From Diplonema papillatum (taxonomy: Eukaryota > Euglenozoa > Diplonemea > Diplonemida > Diplonemidae), in contig JAPJBO010000379.1 in NCBI GenBank assembly GCA_030068145.1, positions 124,001-188,000 of the forward strand: a stretch of 64,000 nucleotides of DNA, read 5' to 3'. Positions 34,771 through 45,417 of the stretch are shown here, one piece after another. The first letter of the stretch is position 1; every line of letters begins with the position of its first letter. The notes under the pieces were generated by a model that worked only from the letters and a program-made list of their open reading frames with translations, searched no databases and was not told the origin of the DNA. Position numbers and translations under genes: made by a program.

Positions 34771-36004
34771 AAGCCGGAGGTGGAAAGGGTGTTCCAGGCA
34801 AATATAGGGAGGGGGTGGTGTTTACAATGGCGTCGGAAGGCTGCTGAGCCTCCGCTGCTGAGGCACAGCCTCTGCCATGTGCTCGGAGTACGTTGCTGCT
34901 GCAATTCCGTCTGAATACTGAACCCAAAATTCCCTATAACCGGTCTAAATCTGCAAACCCCAGAAATCTGTAAACTACTAATGCCCTGGAACAGGGAACC
35001 GAAGTTAAAAAAAAAAAAAAAAGCGGGCAGCAAGCACGGTCGGTGCTGTCGCTGGCTTGCCAAAAAAAGGAAAAGAGCTAAAAAGTGGTAGAACGCAGCG
35101 CAAAGCTTCGCGTGTTCGGCGGTTCAACTACTACGCGATGCAAGCCCTCGTGTAGTGACACGAGAGGTGCGAAATCTACCCTGGTTGTCGCTGTCGCCCA
35201 TGCAAGCACTGATGAAACGACGCAGCTGCCGCTCACTTGAGGGGTTCGGATCTTCGGATCCCGTAGATTACCCGTTTACCAGGGGCACGACTGTCCCAAC
35301 CCCTCGCTGCTACACGCCTCACGTTGAGAAAAGGCTTCTCGAAAAAGCATCTGTTACTAGAGTGAAAGTGTTTGTGTTTTTCGGCGGGATTCCACAGTTT
35401 CACTGAGAGGGTTGATGCACCACGAAAATCGATTAGAGAACTTCACAGCCTTCAGGGTGTGGTTGGATCAAAGACACAGTCAAGGTTTCCCACCCTCCCT
35501 AACCCCCCTTTCCCCGGGTTAAGGCAGTTACTCAACTTTCCCTTGCGCTAGTGATACCGGTCTTACTTTTCCCTTTCTTCTAGGCAGTTCTCAGACAATA
35601 CGTAGAGAAGAACCTCCCTTCTTTTTTCTGGCGTTAATTGTGGATTGAAAGGTCGGCTGACTGTACACCGGTCAGAAACTAAGCACCGGTACAAATCGCG
35701 CACCATTGCCCTGAATACAACGACCAAAAAAGACCCCCGGCGACCCTTCGGCCGTTCGGGCACTGTTCGCGTTTTTTTCCGGGACTGGCGTGATGCAATC
35801 AAACGGCGTCGCCCCCGAAAAAGCGAAGTTTGCCACCCGTTACTTTTTTTTTTTACTTACAGCTTTGGCAGCACCCACCCACCCCCCCCCCCAAGCTAGG
35901 GTAGCTGTTCTTTTTTTTTTTTTTTTTTTTTTAGAGTGAAAGTTTGAAACTCCGGGATTTTAAAAGACTGTTCTTCTTGTTGTTTTAAGCTTGGAAGTCG
36001 GTGT
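34771..36004. other. Intergenic, no supported gene
   Basis: Short frames only. It contains poly-A, poly-C and poly-T tracts (35008-35023, 35879-35893, 35911-35932) and a partial dispersed repeat at 35931-35970. Confidence 0.4.
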
Positions 36005-36288
36005 TTAAGTCTCCGGTATGACTCGTGTGCAGCGGGGAGGGTCCTGTGCAAAAGTTCGGTCAGAGTTTGGGTTAACCACATACGGACGAACGACGCATAT
36101 ATCGTTACGACCGGGAGGACGTACGTCAGGTACACCTTGCGGTTCGTGCAGACGCTGAGGCCCCAGGACTTCATGCACGTTCTCCGCAGGATGATCATTC
36201 TCTCCGACAGCCTTTCCAAGACGTTTTCCACGTGCGGGCGGAAGGAGAGGTTGTTGCCGATGATCAGGCCTAGGAAGCGGTGCTGTGT
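36005..36288 (-). mobile_element. LINE (non-LTR) reverse-transcriptase fragment
   Basis: The minus strand reads FLGLIIGNNLSFRPHVENVL, then ERMIILRRTCMKSWGLS and VYLTYVLPVVTIYAS. This is the thumb/connection region after the RT palm in jockey/ingi-type LINEs (LG..ID..LSF..HV, LRR, Y.....PV..Y.S). Only about 90 codons remain. The element is a truncated relic. Confidence 0.8.
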
Positions 36289-36465
36289 GCGTCGTTTAAT
36301 ACAAGGTTATTCCTGTCAGCAAGTTCGAAGCCAAGTACTCATCGAAAGTGGTCGTCGTTTGCTTTATTGGAAAGATATGGCATCCTATTTAATTCTGGGG
36401 TTTCTGTGACAGGGTCCCACTGGCACCTTTGGTCGATTTTCTAACCGGCATAGGTGGCCTCCGAG

Positions 36466-37001
36466 CAGGGCTTACGCTCCGTTTTCGGCCTCAGAGAAAA
36501 TACGTGTGGTCCACATGTGGGCGCTTAAGGTTCGAGGGGGAAAAAACCTTTCCCCCGATGTGCGGCGGGCAGGAATAGTTGAGTTGCAGCTCTTGAGGAA
36601 AAAGAAGGTGTTTTTATTAGCGTTATTCTTCGCTTTTTCTCTTACGAACGGGGGGGGTCGGTCCTGCTTTTGGCTTTGTAGGTTCCCGACTCCCCAATTC
36701 GTGGTTAGCACAAACTCAAGAGGTCTAGTCAACTATTCCCTGCAGTATTGGCAGACTTTCAAAAAAAAAATTGGCCTCATTACCGGACTTGGCGACACTG
36801 GCTGTGCGGCCTTGGCGACTTGTGGGCCTAGACTCCCCTGCATACCAACCTGTGGCAAGCACATGTGGGGGAAAAATTAAACCAAAATCCACATTTCGTA
36901 CCTGTGGATCCTCCACACGTGGAAGCACACGTGGGAAAATAAAATCCGAAAAAATTAACGTGTGGAAATCAACACGTTCCACACGTGGAGCGTAAGCCCT
37001 G
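36466..37001. mobile_element. hAT-like MITE (536 bp)
   Basis: The ends are a perfect 15-bp inverted repeat, CAGGGCTTACGCTCC (36466-36480 and complement at 36987-37001), flanked by an identical 8-bp direct repeat CCTCCGAG (36458-36465 and 37002-37009). An 8-bp target duplication with CAGGG-type ends is the hallmark of the hAT superfamily. Subterminal CACGTGTGG-like words recur on both sides (about 36500-36518, 36918-36940, 36958-36986), as hAT transposases require. No transposase frame is present, so it is non-autonomous. Its centre carries the dispersed repeat copy at 36571-36767. Confidence 0.88.
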
Positions 37002-37009
37002 CCTCCGAG

Positions 37010-37540
37010 GGCGGCAACGGAAAGATACGTCCCAAAGCGTTGCTGATTTCTTTGACCCTAGATCCCAAACTCTGTTTTTTTCTTGAGGGATAAACACGCA
37101 GTCTTTTTCCCTCAGGTTTTATTGTTGCAAACGAATCACCGCGTGCATCGGGCGGCGCCCACAGCACGGAACTAAGCGCCCATGCGGGGCTTCAAGATCA
37201 TTAGACAATCGACACATACCACACGAACGTACCACACAACGTAAGCACACTCTCCCCGGTAGCTCCGGCCAGTTGACCTCCGCCGGGTTTAAAAAAGGCC
37301 CAAGTTTCCCCAAGTTGCGATGCCCCCCAAGCAGCAACAGCAGAACGCCCTGCAGAGGGACGCGGAGGGGCTGGCTCTCCTGGAGAAGCGCCTCCTCGAT
37401 CTCGAGGCAGGTCTGGCCCTGGCCCGGCGTGAGGCCGAAGTTGAAGCCGCCAAGAGGGAGGTCCTCCGAGGGCGGCAATGGAAAGATACGTCCCAAAGCT
37501 TCTTTGACCCCAGATCCCAAACTCTGTTTTTTTTTTTTTC
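37010..37540. repeat. Direct repeat pair flanking a short open frame
   Basis: GGCGGCAACGGAAAGATACG, then TCCCAAAGC and TTCTTTGACCCTAGATCCCA occur at about 37010-37075 and again, slightly diverged, at 37475-37530. Both are preceded by TCCGAG. The MITE target site therefore lies in the first copy. Confidence 0.8.
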
Positions 37541-37622
37541 GTCATCGGATTTGGCCCCAACACTGCAAAAACGGCAAAAAGAAGGAGGGGTCAAGAAGGG
37601 ACAACATCCTGACCGAGTGTAA
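37320..37622 (+). CDS. Doubtful coiled-coil open frame
   Basis: From an ATG at 37320 the first ~54 codons (MPPKQQQQNALQRDAEGLAL, then LLDLEAGLALARREAEVE) have the heptads and G/C-ending codons of a real coiled-coil protein. The frame then runs into a direct repeat and a poly-T tract and loses coding character. It could be the first exon of a gene, or the start of a transposon ORF. It would be the only plus-strand gene in the window. Confidence 0.25.
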   Translation: MPPKQQQQNALQRDAEGLALLEKRLLDLEAGLALARREAEVEAAKREVLRGRQWKDTSQSFFDPRSQTLFFFFSSSDLAPTLQKRQKEGGVKKGQHPDRV

Positions 37623-37724
37623 AAAAATGGAAAGAGACAGGAAAAACAAGAAAAAATAGGCAAAACGAAAACAAAAAAAAAAAGAGAGAGAGAGAGAACA
37701 CAAAACAAAAAAGAGATTCCGTGT

Positions 37725-37830
37725 CGGGGTTTTGTCACGCCTTAGCAGTCCCAGGGCCCGGTCCCACCCTCCTGTCATTTTTTCGTGTTCTCGTTGTCAT
37801 CGCTATCGCGCTGACTTTCCGAGAGAGAAA
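37725..37830. repeat. Third copy of the 18935-19245 dispersed repeat
   Basis: GTCACGCCTTAGCAGTCCCA, GGGCCCGGTCCCACCCTCCT and CTGACTTTCCGAGAGAGAAA follow the same order as at 19030-19125. Confidence 0.75.
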
Positions 37831-39475
37831 GGTTGGGTTCAAGCTTTTTTCTCTCCCGACACCCGTTTGGGCTGCAGGACAAGCTTGAAGAGACGAGCCA
37901 GAGGGCAGAGCGGAGCTCCGATCTCAAAACGTTTGCCGGCCGCGGTGGGACCTGAAAGGGCTTGCTCCGAAGTGCTTCTTCTGTTCTTTTTCTGTCGAGT
38001 CTTCCGAGGGGCGGTGCAACAGATCGCTCTTGCCACGTGTAGCACTCGTCCCGAGGAAACCAGGGACCGAACATATGCATGCCTTCGAAACCAGGAAATT
38101 GTTGCTGAAAGCTAGGGCGACAGATATTGCCTCCTCCAGTGATTTTAGAGTGCAAGTTATATTACAAGCGATTTTGGCAGAGGGCCTCCTCGAGCGATTC
38201 CCACACGAATAAGAAAAAAAGACAGCACGCAACAAAGGTCCTTCCCCGTTTGCAACCCTGATATCAACACATTGTTCTGATATCAAAACAACCAGCCAAA
38301 AAGTTGTTTGCGCCTTCAAGTTTTGCTTGCTGATTCGAGCACACCGCTGCCGCCGCCGACCGTGTTTGGCCAGAACCTCGCTGAAGCGAGGACCCAGAAG
38401 GGGAAAAAAAAAGAAGAGGACAGCTGGGTCCCAGCTCTCTGACAAAGAGCAGATAGAAATCTCTGTACCGTGCGGTTGGACACAGTCTCCCGAAATCTCA
38501 AATCGAATCGGGCGCTCTCTCGTTCACCGGTGGAGTCTGGTCTCACGGGCTGGACCAAAACTGGAGTTGAAAAGCGGGTCGCGTTTCGGGCGTGGTGCCA
38601 TGCATCTACGTGCTGTGGATACCAGCAGGACAGCTCTACGTATGTATGTATGTAGGTACGTGGTGGTACTACGTATACCTCTACTCATACTATTGCAGTT
38701 TACTGAGGGAATAGGAGCAACGCATGGCTAGATGATGGCTCGAATCGACACCAGAAGAATTCGGGGTGGGGCTGGCTTCGACGACTAGTAATACCCCGGT
38801 AAATGGTAGCACTCCCGAACTAGCCCGAACCAACAGGATCAAAGAATGTCAGTCACACCTTCCCGATTCTTTTTCCCACCCTCCATCCCCCGCGTGATGT
38901 CGTCCCAGCAGCGATCATAGCTTGCCCATGGTCGGTGGTCTTCCCCTTCGTTTGTTTGTAAGTATCCGCTTTGGTTTCACCCTTTGTTTTGAGATGGAGA
39001 TGCACGAGCCGACCGGAGGAAGGGGTCAGCACAAGCCAGTGCGAGGGGTCAGAAGACGCCTGCTCCAATTCTGTGCTGGTGTACTACTACGACTACTAGG
39101 CGAGGTCATGCCAGAATTGTTAGCAGAGCGGAATGCTGCTCCGATTCAGAATGTGGTTGACTCACTCTAGTGATTAGCGTTCTTGCCAGTCTCTTTCATT
39201 TGCCAGAACTTCGGTATGTCCTCCGTACTCATTCAAATCGGCATCCCTGTTCTTGAACCGCGAACGATTCTTTCCGTGGGTTGTGAACACATGCTGACGA
39301 GTGGCAAACTCTCCTCCTTCGGTATTCGTAGCGGGTGGCGTCCTCGAGTATTTCCCAGCAGCAGGCGGGCTTTTTCTTTGAAAAAAAAAAGATGAAACTG
39401 AAACAAAATGTGCAGAAGAAGAAGAAGAAGAAGAAGAAAATGAGACGGGGGGGGGATTGCAAGAACGCGCTTGGA
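37831..39475. other. Intergenic, no supported gene
   Basis: Frames up to 173 codons occur on the minus strand (37924-38445) but lack motifs and have mixed composition. Nothing is called. Confidence 0.4.
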
Positions 39476-39661
39476 ATGGGTATGTGCTCAACACCGCACT
39501 GGTCCCGTCTGCGCCGTGTTTCGGTCCTTTAAGCAACGGACACATAAGGCGGACCATCATCAGCGTGGAACCTGAGTGTCTGCAGACAGGACTGCGGTGT
39601 GAGTCTGGTTTGTCAGGCGGCTGTTCGTAGCTCGTCACAGCCAGGACCACCCGTGCTACGA
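39476..39661 (+). repeat. Dispersed repeat, copy 2 of the 14276-14460 family
   Basis: It matches 14276-14460 closely in the same order, from AACACCGCACTGGTCCCGTC through ACATAAGGCGGACCATCATC to CCACCCGTGCTAC. Confidence 0.85.
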
Positions 39662-40095
39662 CCACAAAAAATGAGACGGGGGGGGGAATAAAGGCGGAAT
39701 TGTCGGTTCAGCATTTTCCGATGGCGGTAGTGCAGCAACCTCACATGCGACGCCGCAGCAGCACGTCCCGATGTTGGACGATGCCCGAACGGAACCACCC
39801 GTGGCCGGCCGCGCCCGGCGGTGTTGGAGACGACGGGCAACCCTTTCGCCGAATGCTTTCGCTTGGATTATTGCGGTACGAGAAGCAACTTGCAGTATTG
39901 AGCCGGTCCACCCCCTGCTCTGGCAAACTGCTGGTAGACTGTGATAGCAGCAGGCAATTTGATGCACTTCCAGGAAATAGGGGTGGACTGGCTCAAGTAT
40001 GAGAAGCAAGCGGGAACAGCCGCACGCAGCAGACCAACAAGCAGAATCCCTTCCAGAATCTACATTCCATTTTAACAACTGACTTCCTCGACGAC

Positions 40096-40097
<2 letters not shown>
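39662..40097. other. Intergenic, no supported gene
   Basis: No coding frame supported. A trace of the 29478-29668 repeat is present (about 39940-40015). Confidence 0.4.
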
Positions 40098-40134
<37 letters not shown>

Positions 40135-40200
40135 TGTGTGTGTGTGTGTGTTGTGTGGTGTGTGTGTGTGTGTGTGTTGTGTGTGTGTGTGTGTGTGGTG

Positions 40201-40261
<61 letters not shown>

Positions 40262-40286
40262 GTGTGTGTGTGTGTGTGTGGTGTGT

Positions 40287-40364
<78 letters not shown>

Positions 40365-40422
40365 TGTGGTGTGTGGTGTGTGTGTGTGGTGTGTGTGTGG
40401 TGTGTGGTGTGTGTGTGTGTGT

Positions 40423-40475
<53 letters not shown>

Positions 40476-40493
40476 TGTGTGTGTGTGTGTGTG
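40098..40493. repeat. Imperfect (TG)n microsatellite
   Basis: A TG run of about 400 bp, broken at irregular intervals by TGG or TTG slips, unlike the two pure CA arrays at 16.7 and 17.3 kb. Confidence 0.97.
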
Positions 40494-40714
40494 GGAAGGC
40501 TTTCCACCCGAACGCGAAAGGAAATGTTGCACTTCCTTTCGTAGTTGCACAAGCATAAGTGCACTACTATGTTCAGTTTGCGATGCTGCCATTTGCACCG
40601 CGAAGTGTCAGCCAAAAATACTCGGAAGGCGCCTGGAGCATATTGCGGAGGAGTGAGGACTAGCATATTTTATTTTATATTTCTTTTTCGAAAATAGACA
40701 GCAGGCAGAGTAGA

Positions 40715-40806
40715 ACCCATGGAATACCACGCGTGCAAAAAGCAACGTGCCGCAGAAACTCGCCGAGGATGCCGGATATTGTTTGCTACTGGTTTTATTG
40801 CGTATC
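40715..40806 (+). repeat. 92-bp direct repeat, left copy
   Basis: Begins ACCCATGGAATACCACGCGT and ends GGTTTTATTGCGTATC. Differs at one base from the right copy at 41350-41441. Confidence 0.92.
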
Positions 40807-41349
40807 CAGACGGGTAGTAGAAGATCGCTGTGTCTGACATGAGCCTGCGAGCGTTTAACCACGTCAGGCCAGCGGGAGCAAGGACGTTGTCCGAAGACGC
40901 CGACACTTACCCTTCGCTGACGATGCCGCGGGTCACCTCCTCAACTCATTCCTATCCTGGTCGATCCGAGCAAAACTGAGGCAGCCGGCAAGCCGTCTCG
41001 CAACAGAAGCTTGGACGATCCGAATAGGTCCAGACGTCTCAACCATAAACCCCAGTGAAGGAGCAATGATTAAGATTTGAACGCATCTCCAACTCTCACC
41101 ACTCATCGGTTTCAGGGACTTTTAACCCTCTTTTCAAAGTTCTTTGCATCTTTCCATCACTGTACTTGTTCGCTATCGGCCTCCGGGAGATATTTAGCCT
41201 TAGCAGAGGGATACCTGCCGATTAGCTCAGCATTCCCAAACTGAGCGACTCGTGCTAGCAAGGAGTTAACCAACATGGCTCGTCGAGGAAATACGGGACT
41301 CTCCCCCTCTGTGGATACCCCATTCCAGGAGACTTACCTCGACGCCAGT
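40807..41349 (-). pseudogene. LSU (28S-type) rRNA fragment, 5' region
   Basis: The minus strand contains AATGGGGTATCCACAGAGG, CTAAGGCTAAATATCTCC, GATAGCGAACAAGTACAGTG, ATGGAAAGATGCAAAGAACT, TTGAAAAGAGGGTTAAAAGT and CTCATGTCAGACACAGCG in the LSU order. It stops at CTACTACCCGTCT, where the 32425-32741 copy continues with TGAAACACGG. The fragment fills exactly the space between the two 92-bp direct repeats. Confidence 0.92.
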
Positions 41350-41441
41350 ACCCATGGAATACCACGCGTGCAAAAAGCAACGTGCCGCAGAAACTCGCCG
41401 AGGATGCCGGATGTTGTTTGCTACTGGTTTTATTGCGTATC
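41350..41441 (+). repeat. 92-bp direct repeat, right copy
   Basis: 91 of 92 bases agree with 40715-40806. Confidence 0.92.
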
Positions 41442-42454
41442 GTTGTCGAAACGCGCTTGAGTCGCCCCACACTCAACACCAATTCATCACTAATACTGTC
41501 CTACGCGCAAATGCTTTACTTTGCCCCAAAAAATACTCTAGCGGTGCTTGTTTCGACCGAGGACATGGGGGGAGAAACAATGACCACCACAAAATGGGGT
41601 CTTTTTCGGTGAACAAATACGCCCGGCATGAAACCCAGATGGTACCTGGGCTTCAGCAACCCCTTTCGAACAAGTCTTCCTCATCAACGGCCTCCGTGCC
41701 TCTGGCTATGTTGTCGAGCTCATGGCGCAACCGGCGCTTCCGAGTATTTCCTATTGTGAAAGAAACAAAAAAAAAGCGTCGTCACAGTGTGCCCATGAGG
41801 CGTTGCGGGGGGAAAGGGGGGGGGGTGCAAGTGGCTGAGTAGCCGCAGCGACAGAAGAACACACAAGAACAGAGGAGAAAAGAGAAGATCTTCCCGGTGG
41901 GCCAGGCTAGGTGTAAAACGGCTTTTCCCCCATCCCACCCCCCCTGTTGTTGCCCTCCCCCCCCCTCCGAACCTAAGAACCCATGTTTGCTCTACGACCC
42001 CCACTCCCCCCATCCTTTTTTTTTCTCGTTCTCTGCTTGTTTTCTTTTCCTGGTAACTTTGCTTTTTTTTCCCCCTTCTTTTTTACGGTTTCGTTCAATT
42101 CCTTTTGTTTTCCCCCCTGTGTTCCCGGCTTTATTCAGACGCCTTTGAACAACCGGCCCATGTGCCACCAGTCGAGGAGACGCGCGGCAGGTGTTCTATG
42201 AGATGTTGCGTTGCGGGCACGCAGGCCTTCCGCGCACTGATGATGGAGAAGCAACGGTATTTCCGCACCCGGCTGCGAAGCATCGGATCGGGGAGAAGTT
42301 CGTTATCTCCCTTGGTGGTACTGAGTTGAGCGGGTGTGAGTGAATTGCATTCAATCGAAACGGACAGGGTGCGCTGCTTTCGACCAAAAACCTCGAAAAT
42401 GCTCGTGGCGAGAATGGATATAGAGGTAGGAGAGGGGCATCTACAATACAAACA
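41442..42454. other. Intergenic, no supported gene
   Basis: Pyrimidine-rich around 41930-42130. No supported frame. Confidence 0.4.
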
Positions 42455-42625
42455 CAATCTGATTTGTTCTTCGCTTACACCACCGTGTGTTGTTTTCTCA
42501 CTCAGGACTTTTGACATGTTGTGTTTGTGTGTCTTGTCGGTAGACCCGCATGACCTCACGTCCGTTGAACACATGGTTCGGTAGTTACAGCACTCGATCC
42601 CTTCGGTTCTTTGTTTGGCAGCTTT
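42455..42625. repeat. Dispersed repeat, copy 2 of 29165-29335
   Basis: Same block order; the stretch from CACTCAGGACTTTTGACATG to ACCCGCATGACCTCACGTCC is nearly identical. Confidence 0.8.
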
Positions 42626-43311
42626 CGTCGAGCATTTCCTTCCAAGCTGGCGCTTACGTAAGAGAAAAAAGATCCCGTGGATTTTGGAAGATCGCTTTCA
42701 CGCGCTTGAATCTGATAGACTGCGACAGGCTCACAAACGTAAACTGGCGGGTCGTGTGGCAGGAAAAAGAGTTTTGGGAGGACAGGTGCCGTGAGCATAC
42801 CAAGCCGGGTTGCGGCCCTCTGGTTATCTGCGGAGAAGGCGAAGATGGGAACTGGTTGATCACGTTTCCGTTCTGCACGTTCTGCACGTTCTGCGTGTTG
42901 CCGCCGCCGCCAGGTGTCTGCTTTGTGAGGGTAGGTGTATCGAAGAGAGTCTCAAAAAAACTCGAGTGGTCCCGGTGCTTTTTGTCGACGGAGATTGTGC
43001 GGGGGGAATCTTAGTTTATCTTGGCAGTACTCACGTTTGACGCTAGCATCCAGGCAATATTTTGGCAGTGCTCACGTTTGACGCTAGCATCCAGGCTTCC
43101 GTTGGTCTCGCAATTCTCGCTGTAGCTTGTGAGGCACACTGGAATGCCGAGCATTTTGGATTAGAACTTGTGCCTTGCAGAAACGCGCCGGTCGGATGTT
43201 GAATGATGGGTTCACAAAGTGTATTTTGTTGTCCGCTGATGGTAATATAATGAGTACTCAGTGTATTCCAAATGAAATCTTTTTGGTGTATTTCGAGACT
43301 GGAGGTCCTAT
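42626..43311. other. Intergenic, possible protein relic
   Basis: A plus frame near 42670-42860 contains LNLIDCDRLTNVNWRVVW and FWEDRCREH, faintly like an F-box/LRR protein. It has no supported boundaries and is not called as a gene. A duplicated GTTTGACGCTAGCATCCAGG lies at about 43034-43096. Confidence 0.3.
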
Positions 43312-44245
43312 GAACATGCAATGTGAATAGCCTCTATTCGAGCCAACCCGGCTTTTGTCTATTGTTTTTGGACTAGATAATAGTGCGGCGAGCTTTTTTT
43401 TCCCCTGCCAAAATGCCAACGGGTGGCAGAGTGAGCGGGCGTCGGCCTTCAGGCCGGTAGGCCCGGGTTCGAATCCCGCCCTTGACAGTTTTCCGGTCGA
43501 AGATTGTTTTCGAGGTTTGTTGCGTTTCGGGGTCAAATGTGCCCGAAAATTGCGTTTTTGGCGGAGTTTCTCAGTATCTCGCGGTATTTGGGTCACCCCG
43601 GAAAACGGAGTCGGGCGGCCGAGCTTGCCATCACAGGCCAAACTTGCTACGAGAACCGAACTTTGCTTCACCAGAACTCAGCTTCGTGCGAACTTTGCTC
43701 CGTCCGAACTCAGCTGCGCCCGTACCAGAATTTAGCATCGCCCGAACTTTGCAGCGCCCGAACTTTGCTTCGCCAGAACTTAGCTTCGCCCGAGCGTTGC
43801 TTCGCCCGAACTCAGCTGCGCCCGAACTTTGCTTCACCAGAACTTAGCTCCGCCCGAACTTAGCATCACTCGAACTTAGCTCCGCCCGAACTTAGCATCA
43901 CTCGAACTTTTTATCGTCCGAACTGAGCTTCACCAGAACTTAGCTGCGCCCGAACTTTTGCTTCGCTTTGAACCCATTGCGGTGAGGTTCCAAGTTTGAG
44001 CCCATTTCGGCCCCCCGGGTACGAGCACCGACCTTGGCTTCACCCGGACTTTACACGCTGGCCGAACTTCGCTTCGTGCCCGAACTGTTTTTTAGTACCA
44101 GCGCAGCCTGAGCGCTTAGCAACGCCCGAACTAAGCATCACTCGAACTTAGCTTCACCAGCATTGCCCGAACTTAGCTTCGCCCGAACTTTACTGTTCCC
44201 CGAACTTTAACTGCTTCCTCCAGTCTCGCCACGCGCCGAGCGCAC
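43312..44245 (+). repeat. tRNA-headed SINE-like repeat with minisatellite tail
   Basis: The head at about 43425-43490 has a tRNA-like fold: a box-A-like GTGGCAGAGTGAGCGGG, a GGCC-TTCA-GGCC stem-loop, and a perfect box B with T-arm (CCCGGGTTCGAATCCCGCCC). It is followed by a conserved body and then about 35 short units of CGCCCGAACTTAGCTT type to 44200. The block ends with CTCCAGTCTCGCCACGCGCC. A shorter inverted copy is at 4862-5414. A functional tRNA is unlikely because the acceptor ends do not pair and there is no clean gene boundary. Confidence 0.75.
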
Positions 44246-45417
44246 GTACTTTTGTTGTCCGCGGAATAGATTGAGTACTCAATGTATTCCAAAAGAAATC
44301 TTTTCTTCTCAAAAAAAAGTATTGCCCAATTTCGCACGTCTGTACGAGTTAATAGAACGAGTACTCCGATAATTCGACCCCCCCTCAGCAAGGCAAAACA
44401 TGACCATTCGAAAGTTGTGGAATGGTCATGTTCTGCCTTCAATGTGACAAGCCTTTCCGGAGGGGCCCACGCACTCAATTTTTTGACGACGAAGTGGGAT
44501 GTGCATGCATAAGCATCTGCAGCATCCTCTCGTGCTGGTGTACTGATACGCAGAGTGTGTGGGCCTTTGAAGCGTGGGTGCTGCCTCTCGCGCTGCTCTT
44601 CTTGAGGTTCCTGGCTCATGCCAAAGCGCCGCCGCCCGGGTTCAGGGGTTGCGGCATCGGGCCAGGGCCAGGGCGGCTGTTCGGGCGTCACCGCCCACGT
44701 ACTGCTACGCGGACTCAGAAAAAGCTTGTTTTTCAATTGGAAGGCACCAGAATCGGTTGACAGGGGGTTCCGGAAGATTTCGTCATCGGACAAGAAAACC
44801 CGTCGGAATGCACGCCGGGATCGCCGAGAAAATGGACAAATGCCGGTCCCGAAGTGAAAAAGTTGTCAATTCCTGGTTAAAACACCAACGGCGCGCCAAT
44901 CACGCCAAACGCGCCAGAAAACAGGGGTTTTCTGGCGCGTTTGCGCCAGAAAACCCCTGCGCGGCCTTGCGCAGGAGCCACACTGCGCGGAGCGCGCGCC
45001 ACGAGATGCAGTATTAGGGCAACAACCAGGAACACACTGGTAGGTGAGAAGCGACACCTCCCGAAAGTGAGCCAAGGGCGAAGGACGTATCTGCGGCTGC
45101 TGCGGCAGTTGCCCGGTGGCAACCCCACACGCAGAACGTGGGGAAGGGGAACGTGTTTTCCCAACTACATTGAAGCCCCTTCCCGACCGTCGCATCCGAG
45201 GAAGGGTGCAAACATGGAGGGTGCTACGGTAGCCATGCACGGGTCTTGGGCGCGTGCCTCATGCAGGGCGGGTGTTTGTGATCCGCCGCGAAGTTCTCTC
45301 CTGGTGCAATCCGGAGAGACCGGCGTCGAGTTGCGGCTCACAGCCGGTTCCCTCGGGCGGCAACCCTAAGGGAGAGAGAGCGCCAGACACAATCCACCTT
45401 AAAAAGGACCATACGCA
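44246..45417. other. Intergenic with two strong hairpins
   Basis: Hairpin 1, 44390-44439: about 20-bp arms with one mismatch around AACATGACCATTC, 10-nt loop. Hairpin 2, 44922-44959: perfect 17-bp arms of CAGGGGTTTTCTGGCGC with a GTTT loop, plus a competing upstream arm at 44911. A 206-codon minus frame (44173-44793) crosses hairpin 1 and has no recognisable domain, so it is not called. Confidence 0.6.

Noticed and set aside
34512-36767. Direct repeats as the two ends of an LTR-type element
   Set aside because: The right copy lies inside a MITE with its own target duplication, and nothing between the copies resembles an element body apart from an unrelated LINE fragment.
43437-43490. A tRNA gene
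   Set aside because: Box B is perfect and a stem is present, but the acceptor ends do not pair and the sequence is the head of a dispersed repeat with a second degenerate copy.
44173-44793. 206-codon minus-strand frame
   Set aside because: It crosses a perfect hairpin and the tail of a dispersed repeat, and shows no recognisable domain.
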